A stretch of 64,000 nucleotides of DNA from Prunella strophiata (taxonomy: Eukaryota > Chordata > Aves > Passeriformes > Prunellidae): contig JAZBQD010000025.1 of assembly GCA_036583965.1 (NCBI GenBank), positions 14,529,145 through 14,593,144 on the forward strand, given 5' to 3'. How positions within the stretch are numbered: position 1 is the first letter of the stretch; each line of letters starts with the position of its first letter. A program made the translations under genes and the position numbers. Shown here one piece after another: positions 1 to 14,300 of this stretch. The notes beneath the pieces are model-generated. The model had not been told where the DNA came from, searched no databases, and saw only the letters and a program-made list of their open reading frames with translations.

Positions 1-112
1 GCTGCTGCTCATCCCCACATCAGCCTTTCACCCAACTCTGCAGTGGGCACTGCCTTTCACACAACCCCAACTGCAGCAATTGGGCTTTGCTGTGGTTCAG
101 TGCCTGTGCTGG

Positions 113-386
113 GGGCACTTATGGTTTGATTTGGGGTTTTTGCCCCATGTGTTCTTTCTCACTTCATGCTGGGTGAGCAGCACCCAAGCTGGGCCATGTT
201 TTGGGCAGTTATGGTTTGATTTGGGGTTTTTGCCCCATGTGTTCTTTCTCACTTTCATGCTGTGTGAGCAGCACCCAAGCTGGGCCATGTTTTGGGCAGT
301 TATGGTTTGATTTGGGGTTTTTGCCCCATGTGTTCTTTCTCACTTCATGCTGGGTGAGCAGCACCCAAGCTGGGCCATGTTTTGGG
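113..386. repeat. tandem repeat, ~90-91 bp x 3
   Basis: Three near-identical copies of a 90-91 bp unit containing ATGGTTTGATTTGGGG; copies start their ATGG at 121, 211 and 302. All open frames across it repeat accordingly and are not genes. Confidence 0.9.
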
Positions 387-3378
387 ATGGAAGTGCTGCC
401 TGAGTCCCTGGAGAATTTGCTCAGCTCCCACACCTGAGCCCCTTTGCTGTGAGCTCCCAGATTTAGTTCACACCCAGACCTGATTGTTGTGTAGCTGAAC
501 TGGGCATTAGGGAGGGATAAAACAGCCAGGACAGCTCCTCCCCATGGGCTCACCCAAAGCAGACCTGGCAGGATGAGTCCTGCAGCATTGGCAGTGCCAG
601 CCATGGAGCCCAGCACTCATCTCTGGGACATCCAGACTAAAGCAGGAGGTTCAAAAGGACAGGTTCCTCCTGCCCTTTGCTTTCAAACCTTGCCTGTGGC
701 TTGTCTTTATCTGAGTTAATGAAAAAACTCAGGTCTTGCCTGGCTGGCAGCCTGAGTGTGCAGTGCAGCCAGCTCACATTGTACCAGCAGCTTGGGTGAG
801 AACACAGCTGGCTGGTGATTCCACATGGATAAGGCTTGTCTGGGGGAGAAAGGTTTGTCCTGGGACTTCATTTATTTACATTTATAGAAAATAATCCATA
901 GCTGCAGCCCAGAATGGCTGCATGGCTGTATCTTCAGGAGGCAGAAGGTGACATCTTGGCCCTGGCTGAGTCCTGCTGGAGCCTGGCATTTATTTTCATG
1001 GAGCCAGGAGTTCAGGCAGCCACTGGCATTTGTAAATAAAACCCCCCTAACCTTTAGAAGGAGGAAGGACTACATTGATGTCTACCAGAGCTGGCACAAA
1101 GATGAAGGCACAGCTTGGAGAGGAATAAAACATTAGAGGTTTTCATTCTTCCTAAAATTTGACAGCTCACATTTAGATTGTGTCCATCACGGATTATTCC
1201 TGAAAAGAGCAGCTTTAAAGAACTCTCTAGCTTCTGTGCTTTGCCATCAGTGCTGGTGGGCACAAAGCCTGGGAGCTACTCTCTCATTCTGTGGTTTAAG
1301 ATCTCTATTTCCCAATCCAGAAGGGGAACAAGGGGAAGTGAGATCCATTTCAAACTGCCTGAAATACACTCACCAGAACTGCATGTCTTCCTTGATGAGC
1401 CCTCTCTATCCCAGACTTTTTGCTGCCTGGGCTCTTCCTGTGGTGCCTCCACTTCCCTGTACTAAATTCTGTAGCCATCTGAAGAGAACATGCACAGTGG
1501 GGAGGGAAGATGTGCAGGGGAACACACTCAGCATTGTGTTCATCTGGATTCTACCAGGAAAACTCTGCTCCTGCACAGAGCAGCAGGGAGAGGAGATAGT
1601 TTGAGAGTGATGTGCCTCATTCAGGGGCAGGACTTGGTGAATCCCATCAGCCAGGAGCCTTGCTGAGTGAGAGAGAGAGAGAGAAGTGCTTTCTGTGCTG
1701 CCCCTGCTGTGCTCAGCAGGGCTGGCAGGGAGGGGTTACCCCAGCACAGAGCTCCCACCTGGCTCTGCAGGGACTGGAGCCCCTTCATCCTTCTCTGAGG
1801 GGTTTGGTGTTTGACAGAGATAATGGCTGAGCAGATCTTTGCCTTGTGTGTGTGAGGATGAGATTGTGGAGTACATGAGGATGCTTCCTGCAGTTTCTGT
1901 TTTCCTGCTGGGACTGGGAACAGCCTGGAAGACTCCTTGCAACTCAGAAGACTCTCTCAGATCACCTGACAGCAAAAGCTCTTCCTTTGTTGTCAGAGAT
2001 GGGAACAGAAAACACTGTAAGCACAAAGAGGGGATCATGGGCTTGGTCATATTTCTGTGTGACAGTTAAATATTCATGGCTTTGCTGCAGCTCCAGTCTC
2101 CTCTGAAATGTCCTTATTCTTCTTTCTGCTGAGCATTTTACAGCATGTTTTTGTTCTCCTGTGAGTTTCCTTCCCAGAACTGTCTGCCTTCATCTGGGTA
2201 ATATTATCTGAAACAAAGCAGGAGCTCAGGGTTTCTTTTAAATGCTTTTGGAAAAACTGGTGTGTGCTCAATCCTAGCTGTGGCACAAAGTGGTCTTTTC
2301 CAGTGTCTAAAGGTGGCAGAAGCTGGAATTTGTCACCCAAACCAAATGAGGATAAATTGGTAAAAAGGAATAACTTAAACCAGGAGTTTATGGATGTGCC
2401 CTCCCTCCTGCTCATCCTGATCATGGCAGGGTGGATGGAGAGGCTGTCAGTGCTGTAAGAAGCCCTGGAGACACACATGGGCATGGTTATGGTTCATGAG
2501 TCTGGGCTTTCAAACCTGTCACAGCAGAAGGCAGAGCATCCCTGGGGCTGTGCAGCTGCTGCTGGCTGAGTGCAGGGAGCCTTCCTCCCTGGGAGGAGGC
2601 TTTTCCCAGGAGATGGGAGGTTGGTACAGGGCTCAGAGCCTCCCTGGAGAGGTATTTTCAGGTAGGGATCAAAGGCTGGGCTGCCTGTTCACCATTCTGC
2701 AGGGTTTGGGAGTCTCCTCTCCTCCCACCAGGGACAGCTCAGCACTCAGAGCTGATGCTTCCACAGGCTTGGGAAAGGATTTACAGCTGCTGTGATGTTG
2801 GAGAAGTGACAGGAACCAGCCCTGAGGTGAAATTCTCACACCCACCCTCTTGTGGAACATTAAAAGTAGCACTAAAGTATCATAAACAGAAACAGTGTCC
2901 AAGTTATTTCAGTAGGAGAAGGCTCCTGCTGAGAGTCCCTCTCTCTTTTTGTGTCCTAAAGGGCTCAGCTCAGTATTAGAACAACTGGCTCCATGCAATT
3001 CTCTCCTACATCACAGGGAAAGTGACTTTCTGCCTGTTTTTTCCTCTTGATGGCACAGGAAGGCTGTGTCAGGAGCTCTCCACTGGGATGTTGTGGCCAT
3101 GCTGGACAAAGCAGGGTGCAAATCCTGCAGCCACCTGTCTATTTTCTAATTCATGAGGAGAAGGATTTTCTGGGAGAAATAAGACTTTTCAAGCTCTGTT
3201 TTCTGTTGGTTTGTGAACTCCCATTCAGGTTGGCTGTTGGAAAACAGATGTGACAGATGACAGGAACAATTCCCACAGGCCTTGCTTCCCAGGTGGGGCC
3301 ACACCCCTGCTGTGGCCTTGGAGCAGCATCCTGGGGTCCCCATGGATCCACAGCTTACACCAGGGTGCTCCCCTTAGG

Positions 3379-3475
3379 TTTTCCAGCCTGGATTCCCACC
3401 CTGGAATTCCCTTGGATTTTCCAGCCTGGATTTTCCTTCTATTTTCCACCCTGGATTTCCCTTGGATTTTCCCCC
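3379..3475. repeat. degenerate tandem repeat of a CCTGGATTTTCC-type motif
   Basis: Two to three imperfect copies of a 35-45 bp unit built from CCTTGGATTTTCC and CACCCTGGA blocks. Confidence 0.6.
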
Positions 3476-5200
3476 CTGTGCCCTGGAGCTGGATGATTAT
3501 CCTGAAGGTTTCTATGGAAATAGAGGCTGGTGCTGGTTTGAGCACATTTGTCCCTTCTTTTCCTTCTGGAACATTCACAGACAGCAGCTTTGTTCAAGGA
3601 ACAGCTGGAATAAATAGGAAATTGGGATTTTGCTGCATTCCCACTTTGTAGGGCTTGTTTGGGCTCACTGCACTGTGCCACTGTTGCAGATAGGAGCTGG
3701 CATCATGCACTGGGAATGGGGGAGATCCCTTTCCTTAAATCTATTTTTCCTCTGATGATATTTTCCACTGCAACCAAGTGTAATATCAGCAGTGGAGGCT
3801 GGGGACTGATGGATTGCAGGACAGAATGGACAGACCCACTGGGAGATGCCAAAGCCCTTGGTTTGGTGCAAGTTGATTTGACTGAAACAGGGTGAAAAGT
3901 GAAATCCCCAGTTCTGATTTCAGGCAAATATCTCATGAAGCACAGGAAACAGAGGAAGGAGACAACACAAAAGGTTGCTGAAGTGGAAAGACAGTTGTCA
4001 GAGGGGCTTTAATATTCAAATGAATTTCATTTTCTGGTTGTTACTTTGAAACATTTGTGGAATGCTCTGAAGTGCCTATCATTTGCCAAGCAGCACACCC
4101 GAAATCTCTCAGGTGATTACACAATTAAACAGCATTATATGGAGCTCATAATGCAGAGAGGATGCTTCTCCATGCAGGGTTAGCCCCTTTTCTCTCCATC
4201 ATAACAGTCCTGATGAAACCATGTTGAAAATTAATTTCTTTTTCTGTTTTTGAAAAGGTCAGTCCACATAAGCTGAGGACAAATTAACACCTGCTGTAAA
4301 TCAAAGTAGAGCCTTTAAAAGTAGTGAGCTGCACCTGAGTCTGTGTTTTAAAAGTGACTATTTTTTTCTTTTTTCCTCATCCCTGGAATGATTCCTGCCA
4401 CTGTGAACTCTGCCTAAATGCATCTGTATTTCTGGAATGTTCAAACCAGAAGCTGACAAACATGACTTTCAAGGGTTGCCTCTGTCCCTGGACTGTGGCC
4501 TTGCTTACAGAGCATGCAGTCACAGCACATTCTCCTCTCCTGAGTGACACATCCTTACCCTTGCACTTGTACAAGTTGCTTGCTTGGCTGCCCAGAAAAT
4601 GGATGAGAAACAAAACAAGGTGCTGAGCCTGGGAAATGCTGTGCTTGTGTGGAGCTGTGACCTAAATGCCAGTTTTTTGCCTATCCATGAGGATGTGGCA
4701 CGATGAGACCAACAGATAATGTGTCACTTGTGGTGACATGAGCACAGGGGAAATGTGCTATTTTGGCTACAGGCATGTAGAAGTTCATGCAATCCCTTCC
4801 CTACCCTTCCATTTGATTGGTTAATTAGAGCATTGCTTTCACAAAGGCTTTTTCTGCTGAGTGCTCAGCACAGTGGTGGAGAATTGAGGTCTCAGCTGAT
4901 GGATGCAGCTCCTGGTGATGTCTGTGGGTGCTATGCATGTTGGGGAGTCACTGGGCTAGACCCTGGGAATGCTCAAGCTCTTGGGAAGCAGTTGCAGATT
5001 CATATTCATGGGATATCACTTAAATGGAGCTATTGGAACAGTTGCAAGAAAGCAAATTACAGAAATTAACAACACTGGGCTGAGTTTAATCCACCAGCTG
5101 CATCCTCACGTGCTCTGTGGCCACAAGATCCTGATTTTCCTGCTTTATTTTAAAGGACCAAGATAACATGGAAGTGAAAGCTGTCCTTTGTGCATTTCAG

Positions 5201-5317
5201 GCTGTGCAGAAGGTGTTTGCAGTGCCAGAGGGATTTTACTGGCAGACAGTTGAGAGTGATGACAAACACTTCCCTGACAGCAGTGCCATGGAGGCTTGCA
5301 GAGACACAGACACTGAG
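5201..5317 (+). CDS. NDK-repeat gene exon 1 (first recognisable)
   Basis: Acceptor TGCATTTCAG ends at 5200 and donor GAG|GTAAAG starts at 5318. The exon is 117 nt, phase 0 to 0, and encodes 39 residues including 'EGFYWQTVESDD'. An in-frame ATG at 5168 could make this an alternative first exon, but the pyrimidine-rich acceptor argues for an internal exon with upstream exons outside what I can recognise. Confidence 0.65.
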
Positions 5318-8300
5318 GTAAAGAACAACAAACAGCCCCCTCCTTCGTCACCTGGGGCTCAGGGGGGACACTGAGAGACAATTAAGTGCCCTGGAATATT
5401 TCAATCTAGAGCTTTGATACAAATACTGATCTTGAAGTATTTTTCACTCAGACCTAAATATATCAGCTGAGTATTTTATGTCATCAGTATTGATGTGCTG
5501 ATTGCTCTGAGCCACAGAAGATTAAACTTTGAAATGTGTGGGTTGGAGAAATTGCTACCAACCAGGTGCAAATCTGTAAGAGTAGACAAAATTTTGATAA
5601 CCTGAAACCACTTGACTGTAAGTCAGTAAACAGCACAACTTTGATTAAACTTGGGCTCAGAAACATTCCAAGAAATTTCTGAAGGTTCTGGTACTGCCTG
5701 ACCTTGAGTAACTGTGTGTGTTGTATGAACAAGTAGGGAGCATTTGTACTGATTCTACCCCAGGAGAAGAGAAGGGTAAAGTGATTTCAGTTAGCTCTTG
5801 GTTAGGAGTGCAGCACAAAATGTTCAGGACCTCAGCCATGTGAAATGAGTTGTTGTTGAGAAGAGCAAGGCAGGGCCAGCAGCAATAACAGGGTCACAAA
5901 GCCATGGATTGCTTTGGGTTGGAGGGGCCTCAAAGCCACCAGTGCCACCCCTGCCATGGGCAGGGACACCCCCACTGTCCCAGGCTGCTCCAAGCCCCAT
6001 CCAGCCTGGCCTTGGGCACTGCCAGGGTGGAACAGCCACATTTTCACAGCTGGTTAGGCAGCAAGGCTGATTTCCAAAGCTGGGCTCAATGAGCCACTCT
6101 CTCAGCAGGCAGCAGCTCACCCTGATGTCTGCCCTGGAGCTTTGCAAAATGCAGGGACACCCCCCACTGCCCCAGGCTGCTCCAAACCCTGTCCAGCCTG
6201 GCCTTGGGCACTGCCAGGGATCCAGGGGCAGCCACAGCTGCTCTGGGCACCCTGTGCCAGGGCCTGCCCACCCTCCCAGGGAACAATTCCTAATTCCCAA
6301 TATCCCATCCATCCCTGCCTCTGCCAGTGGAAGCCATTCCCTGTGTCCTGTCCCTACATCCCTTGTCCCCAGTCCCTCTGCAGCTCTCCTGGAGCCCCTT
6401 TAGGCCCTGCAAGGGGCTCTGAGGTGTCCCTGGAGCCTTCTCCTCTCCAGGTGAGCACCCCCAGCTCTGCCAGCCTGGCTCCAGAGCAGAGGGGCTCCAA
6501 CCCTCACAGCATCTCCATGGGCTCCCCTGGACTTGTTCCAACAGGCCAGCATCTCTCTTGTGTTGGTGGCCCCAGAACTGGGCACAGCCCCCAGTGCCAA
6601 GGCAGAAAGCCCAGGGTTCAGACAGTGGCCAGAACAGGCCAGGCACAACTCAACCAAGCTGCAGTGGAGAGCAAGGCCAAGTGCCAGGCTCCTGAGGAAA
6701 GGGGCCACTGGCACTTCCTGAGGCTTCCCTGTGTAGATGGCTCTGGTATCACAGCTGGCCCCAAGCCCAGGCAGCCCCAGGGACTCAGAGCAACTGCAGG
6801 AAAATTCCTCCTTCCTGGCTGCTGTGAGTACTGGGTTAACAGCAGGAGAGCTTCAGCTAGACAAACATAAAGAAATGGAGCTTTTATTCCTAATTAGACC
6901 ACTTTTATATGATTTGAGCAAATTTCCATCTTCATTTATCATGATGGTAAAGCCTCATAATGTCTTTATGGGGCAGTAGCATTTCATTTCAAGTGTCCAG
7001 TAGTGATGGATTCATTTGGTGTTTGCTGCAGCCATAAACCTTGAGCTGGGGGAATCCTTGAGCTGCTCAACATCCAGGAGAACCATGCCCAAATCTGGGG
7101 CCAGAAAATCAGCTTGTCTGATGCCCAGCTAGACAATTTATTATCCCCAGAACCACACAACTCCCTGTTGTAAAACGCTTGCTTTTTAAAACAATTTGTT
7201 TCTCTGATGGGGAAAATAATTTGCTTCCCTTTTGGATAAACATTCAGAACGTGTTAGTGTGAGTTTTCCCTACATGCCAGGATGGGCTGGAATGGATTAG
7301 GCTGGTAAAGAAGACTCTGAAATGTAAATCTGGGACAGTATCAGTGATGTGTTTGCCTTTTGATGTTTTTTTAGTGTTGATTTTGGTGCTGTTAAAGGTA
7401 TAGAGACACAACCAGTTGGTCTATTATAATTTAATCATCCAAAGATGGGCAAATGGTGCTGCACAAAGTCAACAGCAGAAAGGATGCACTGTGGCCAGAG
7501 GCCTTGCAATTTTTCACTAGTAGGTTTATGTGACAAAAGGCAAAGTTATAGCAGCAGAAATAGATTAAATTATAATTATTGATAGTTGTGATTTAGCCCA
7601 AAGCCAAGAGCCTTGTGTGTGAACTGCACATAGACAGGAACCAAACCCAAACCTCTCTGTAGCTCTGGCAGTGCAGATCCACACTGGGAGCTACAGATGA
7701 GCAGCAGGGCTGCAGCTCTGAGGTTCTGCTGGGCTTGGGAGCATTTCCCTGCTTTTTCCATGGTTTTCTCTGGCTCTCCAGGTTGCCATGGTGCTGCTGT
7801 TTGAGGCTCTCTTCCAAAGCCCCCTGGAGACCCATCACACTCTGCAGCTGCTGCTGGGCTCTGGCCTGGATGTCTGCGGCCTCCGCCTGCTCTACCCCGG
7901 CCAGGACCTGCTGCTCTCCAGCTCAGGTGGGCTCTGCTTCTCCTCCAGAGCTTCCATGCTGCTGAGAAAGGCCCAGAGCTGTAAATGCACTGAGGTGGAG
8001 GGTGATCAGAGTCAGATTTGCATGAGGGCTGCTTCATCAGTTCCTGTATCTGTCCCAAAAGAAATGATAGAATAGCTTTGACTGTTTCTTTCTTTCAGTT
8101 CCCAGTGTTGAATATCCATGAGCTGAATTTTTAACTCTTCATACATTTTTGGGTCTCAAACTTTAGCTGTTGTTCCTTTGCAGTGAGCTGTCCCACATTT
8201 CAGTGCCCTGAGCTCCAGGGACAGGCTCATGTGAGTTAAATATAATCATTTAGTTCCCCACTGATATTCCTGAAGGTTTTAGCTGCAGAAAATCCAGCCT

Positions 8301-11300
8301 CCCTTTCCCACAATTCCCCCATCTCATTGCCTGTGGGACTTCAGGAGTACTGATTTATCTGGCCTGTAATTGCCCTGGCTGATAAACCATCACCAAAATG
8401 TCACATTATTTAATAGAATCCCATCAGAGGTGGGAGACCAGCAGGATAAGGGAAATAAACACAATCTGGGGCTCTGAACTCAAATCACAAAGTCTTGAAC
8501 ATCAGACACCAATGTATCAAATACTGGCATGTACCACCCAAGCCTTTATTTTCTCCCCTTGGAAACAGAGATGCTGAAGCCTGCCTTAAAGCATTATGGA
8601 ATATTATTGGTTGCTGCTGCAGCACAACTCCAGAGCAACAGGTGTGCCCTCAGCTGCAGAGTTTAGAGATTGCTTGTGGCTTGTGCTTCCTTTTAAGCCA
8701 CAAAATTCTTCTGGAAGGTTCAGATATGCCACACACAATCCATTTCTCTTGAGAAAGGCACAGGCAGGCTGAGAGGGAGAGAAATGGGCTTCCTTCTCCT
8801 CTGGCAGAAGGGGAGTGAAGACCAGCTTAAGCAGAGAAAATTCCCCAGTCTCCTTGCTCCCTTTTTGCATTTGAAAGCAGTAGGAGCAGACTGCCTTAGG
8901 AATGGGATTGCAGTTGCAGCTCTCTGGGTGCTGTGCACAGAGCACATTCCTGGTGAGAGCTGGAGAAATGGAGGAGGGCTCCAGAAATGAAAAAGAAAAC
9001 CATAAAACCTGCAGTCAGTTAGGAGCTGACAGGCAGCAGATCTGCTTCAATGCTCTGTACCATGCACCATTATTTAAGAACATTTCCTATGAAGAGGCAA
9101 TTCATTTGAGCTGAGAACTGCTGTGCAAGTTTGTAAATTAGATTTTTACCCTTAGCTTGATAACTCCAAAATTAGTATTTTTAATATTTACAGCCAGTTG
9201 CTCCATTACATACCTGCTCTGGAGATTTGTGTTCTGCCTTCTGATTCTTATGGAAGAAATGATACATTTGAATATGTTTTTAAACCTAAGGGGAAAAAAA
9301 ATCACACACCTTGCTGCATTTTCTGACATCTGCAGTAAGAATTGGAAAGGAGGCAAATTTGCTTTTTCTGGGGTTACTTCCTGGGCCCCAATTATGCTGG
9401 AGAAAGGTTTGCCAGAGTCATAGGGAAGAGCTGTTGAAAGAAATAAGGGAAGTCAGGGTTCAAATCCTGGCAGAAAATTAAAGGTGGCAAATCAAATATT
9501 TGCCTGGACCTTACAGCATTGTACAAAATCTGTATTTAATCCAGAAGGAAATAATGTAAAAAAGAAGTCCCCAGATTTCCATTTTGTGATGCCCTTCAAA
9601 ACCATCCCTTTCCTCAGGCCCCTGTTCTTGTCCTGTACTTCAATCCCCCAGCCTTGCTTGTGGTGATGAACAAGAGGAACTTGAAGTGCTGGCTTAGAGT
9701 CACAATTTAGGCTGAAAAGACCCTAAAGACCCCCAGGTTCCAACCCCTGCCACAGGCAAGGACACTTCCAGTGCATCACCTGCTCTGTAATAACTTTTCA
9801 CACAAACATGAGGCAACCAATTCCTCTTTCTTTAACAGTCTGCCTTGAATAACCTCAGGTTTGCTATTGGGTAAACACATGCAGGGGCTGCCAGCAGCTG
9901 TGCCCCAGGGCAGGTACCAGATTATGGATCCTCAGGGCAGGTACCAGATCATGGATCCTCAGGGCAGGTACCAGATCATGGATCCCCAGGGCAGGTACCA
10001 GGTGATTGAATCCCAGGACAGGTACCAGATCATGGATCCCAGGGCAGGTACCAGGTGATGGATCCCAGGGCAGGTACCAGGTGATTGATCCCAGGGCAGG
10101 TACCAGGTGATGGATCCCAGGGCAGGTACCAGGTGATTGAATCCCAGGGCAGGTACCAGATCATGGATCCCCAGGGCAGGTACCAGGTGATTGGATCCCC
10201 AGGGCAGGTACCAGGTGATTGGATCCCCAGGGCAGGTACCAGGTGATGGATCCCAGGGCAGGTACCAGATCATGGATCCCCAGGGCAGGTACCAGATCAT
10301 GGATCCCAGGGCAGGTACCAGGTGATGGATCCCCAGGGCAGGTACCAGGTGATGGATCCCAGGGCAGGTACCAGGTGATTGAATCCCAGGGCAGGTACCA
10401 GGTGATTGAATCCCAGGGCAGGTACCAGGTGATTGAATCCCAGGGCAGGTACCAGGTGATGGATCCCAGGGCAGGTACCAGGTGATTGAATCCCAGGGCA
10501 GGTACCAGGTGATTGAATCCCAGGACAGGTACCAGGTGATTGAATCCCAGGGCAGGTACCAGGTGATTGAATCCCAGGGCAGGTATCAGATTATGGATCC
10601 CAGGGCAGGTACCAGGTGATGGATCCCAGGGCAGGTAACAAAGGTGGTTCCTCTGTTGAGGTCTGGCTCTGACAGATCTGAAAAGAGCCCTTGAGTGGAG
10701 TGAATGACTTTGGGGTGGGTTGTTCCATGTTTTACTCACACATGTGTTTGTTTCCACAGGAAAGCTGCCTTCCTCCTACACTTCAGAGCCTGGCAAGGTG
10801 CCCCCAGTGCTGGCATTAGGTGTGAGAGGGCCCAAAGCCCATGGCATCCTGCAGGGCATCACCCGAGGCTCTGGCAGAGCCCGGAGCCAGGCGGAGCCGG
10901 CCGTGTCGCTGCCCCTGCCCAGCCGGCTGCAGAGGGAGCTGTGCCTCTGGTTCGGAGGGAGAGCTGCTGGAGTCCTGCCCCCTGGAGTCCTGCCTCCGCC
11001 TTCCAGGTGATGGCCCCGCATGGTTTGGAGCTGCTGTTGCACGGGCAGAGAGCCCTGGAGGCAGCAGGCACTCCGAGATCTCTGTGGCAGCCTTCCAAGG
11101 GTCCTGCAGCACACGAGTGCAGGGGAGCATTCCCTCTACTTGTGTATTTCCAAGCCAGTTGTGCAGTCTGCAGAAATCCTTCTCTCTTCTGCAGCAGATC
11201 ATAGAATCATGGAATATCCTGAGTGGGAAGGGTTCCCCAGGGATCATCCAGCTCAGCAGTCCCACCCTGGACATCCCTGAGAGCATTGTCCAGGCACTCC

Positions 11301-14300
11301 TGGAGCTCTGGCAGCCTCGGGGCTGTGCCCATTCCCTGGGGAGCCTGGGCAGTGCCCAGCACCCTCTGGGGGAAGAACCTTTCCCAAAATCCAGCCTGAG
11401 CCTGCCCTGGCACAGCCCCAGCTCCTATTCTCTCAGTTCCTAGATGTGTCAGGCCTGGGACAGTTGCAGTTGCTTCCCATTCCCTGTTCCCTGGTATCCA
11501 GGCCTCTAATTCATACTTTTGCTGCAAGATTTGGACACCTGGTGCTGGAGAAGAGCTGCAAGGCTGTGTGCCAGTGAGTGACCCTCTCCTAGGAAACCTC
11601 TGGCTTTGCCCTAAATATCAACTGATAAAGGGATTCAGTAGGGAAAGGTTCTTTGGAGGATGAGAGAAGTGTGTGAAAATGAAGGGTGGCTTATAAACCT
11701 TGAACTGCATGAGAAATTCTGCTGCAGAAAGCTCAGACCTGCAGATTCTGTGGAGGTTTTTAGGGATGCTGCCTGATCCTGAGGGACAGGGTGGCACAGT
11801 CAGAGGCAGCAGGCTGGAGGTGAGATCCTCTGCACTGCTGTCAGTGCTTTCTGTGAGTGGCAAAGCTCAGCCATGTGGAATTAACCTGTGGATTGCTGTG
11901 GAGGATTATGTGTCAGAGTTCAGCTCTGCTCTCAGCCATGACCAGCAACTCTCACCATTTTTATGTTTAAGATGTCAAAAAAAAAAAAATCAATTTGGTC
12001 AATGTTTCATTCTCTTTATTTGTTTATTTTCCTCAGGGATGCCTTTTTCCTCTTACAAAGATGATGAATTCTGCTCCTCTGGTATAACTCAGTCCAGAGC
12101 AGTGCTACCTCCTAAATAATGCACTTGTCTTTCTCCTAATGCTGGTAATTTGGTCTGTTGGGAGGCAGGAATACAAACTGCAGCTCAGATTGCCCTTTTC
12201 AGATTAGACTTGCAAATGCTACAGGCTCCTGGGAGTGAGCAAGCAGGATGTGTTCCAGCCAGCTCCGTGCTGGTGGCAAGGGATGAGGCAGGTTTGCCTG
12301 AGCAGCCTGAGCTCACAGTCCCAGCCAAAACTGTTCCCAGACAGTCCCTGGCTTTCAACCACACCTTCTGTTCACCCTGCCCTGATTGGGTCCTTTTGGA
12401 TGTGCAGGAATGTTGTGGAAGTTTCTCTGGCAGGAACAGCCCTGCCAGACTGGATCGTGCTTGTTGCCTAACACGAACCCTTCAAACTGGTTAAACTCAG
12501 CCTAAAGAACCCAAAGTGAATAGCAACTAGGATGTGTCTGTGGGTGGGAAAAGCTCTGCTAGTGCAGCCTGACATATTTCTTGATTCCCAGATTTCTTTG
12601 CCAAGCTGACTACTTTGCATTAGCTACTTTTAATTGAACACAGGGAGCCTCAGGGGGAGTAATATGAAAAGATGTTCAGTCAGAGAGACCTTGATGCAGC
12701 TCATGTCACGGACAAGGGATTGAAATGGCTTTTCCAGTAAAGCAGTTTTACCAGAGAAGCTTCTGTGGCCTTGGATTTGTCACAGAAAGTAGGTTTGAGT
12801 CAGAACCTTTTAATATTTTTCATTTAATATTTATCATTTTTCTGCAGCTCTCAGAGACCTTCACCAACAGGGGCAGGAGCAGATGAAGAAAAAGTTGACC
12901 TCCAGGGCTTGATTTTGCCTCGACCTCCAGCCATGCTTGTCTCAACTACCAAAGGTCAGTGTCAGGAAATGAAATTTGAGGGTTTACAGTTCTCCTTCAC
13001 TGATAACATCACTTTACTCCAGCCCACCTAAGGCAATTCTGCCTTTCTGGATTGTTAGGGCTGTGACCTGGCCAGTTTGGAGGCAGGAATGAATTTCTAG
13101 TGGGACACTGTTGCCTGAAATGAAGCAGCAGAGAAGTGGCACCACCTCATCCTCCTCATGGGAGCAGCTGCTGGAGTCCTGGGGGCTGCTTAGATGTCAC
13201 TGAAGGGGGAAAAAAGAAACAAAAAACACTTCACAGGAAATCTCTGCATAGGAGGGCCTGTTCATCAAAGAAACAGTCACATGAAGAGCTAACAGAGTCC
13301 TTAAACTGCTGGTTTATTGATCAGAGATCATCTGCTTCTCCTGCTAAATATTATAATCAGGGGAACTTAAATGGTTAAGGCTTTGTTTAGGGCAGGACTG
13401 ACCACAGACAGAAAGGAGAGGATTTTATGGGACAAATATGGGTTATCACCTGGTTCCACTCCCATCCCCATTTTCCCTTTGTAGGAGCAGTGTTCAGTGC
13501 CTGAATTTGTACCTAAGCAGCAGCAGGAAACTGTGTCCCAGGGACACCTGCCAAGGCCCTGCCTGGCTAAAAGGTGTTGGGGTCCTGCTGTAAAGGCCAA
13601 CATCCCCTGGAGTGGGCCTGGCACAGCACATCTGGGGTGCAGGGGGCTTCTGGGCAATGCCCTTGGCTGGTTTCTGCTGCCCCAGTTGAAGGTGGGGATT
13701 TCATTCACAGGAATGAAGCCTGAGGGGAGCAGGAAGTTCAGCAGCTGTCAGGGAGGAGATGGCAGAAGGAAAGCAGGATTGGAGTGACAGAGAAAGAAGG
13801 CATGGGGAATTGCATTGCCAAAGGAAAGAATCCATGAGAAAAGGATGGAAGCATAAGGCAAAAAGATGAAAAAGGAGTAGAAGGGAAGGAAAATAGAGAA
13901 GAGAGAGTAAAAAACCAATTTTGAGACAGTTTTTCATCTTTTGGCTCATGTTAACTCAGGTAGTTTGGCAGGCAGCCCTTGGCTCTGTTATTTGGGATTG
14001 GGATTGATGGCAGCTGGTGGCTACTGATGGAATGAGTCACATTTGCTGCCTCCCCTTCCTTTTATGGCCCTTAATGATTCACATTTGCTGTGGGCTGCTG
14101 AGTTCCACCCCACCACGTTCCATCTGCATGGAGCCTCAGAAGTCACTGTCAAGCTTTGCTCCTCAGATGACTTTGCTCTGGCAAGAGGAGCTGAAACTCT
14201 GCTCTGGGAGCAGAAACCCTTGGGGTTTTCAGGAAAAGAAACATTCACTGACTCCTTCCCTCTGGTCTCCAGCAGCTCCTCTTGGAGACAGGAATATTTA

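Larger units (their letters stand above)
1..5200. other. upstream or intronic sequence without a recognised exon
   Basis: Apart from the tandem repeat at 113-386, a short GA run at 1669-1684 and a degenerate TTCC-rich repeat at 3379-3475, I see no coding segment with convincing splice sites. It is probably an upstream intron or the 5' region of the NDK-repeat gene. Confidence 0.5.

Noticed and set aside
2610..2826. Possible small upstream exons (2610-2661 and 2767-2826)
   Set aside because: They have AG/GT borders but no recognisable protein similarity, and they could not be tied to exon 1 with confidence.
9861..10757. Long open frames on both strands over the GGTACC repeat
   Set aside because: The frames exist only because the minisatellite unit lacks stops; the translations are pure repeats with no start or splice context.
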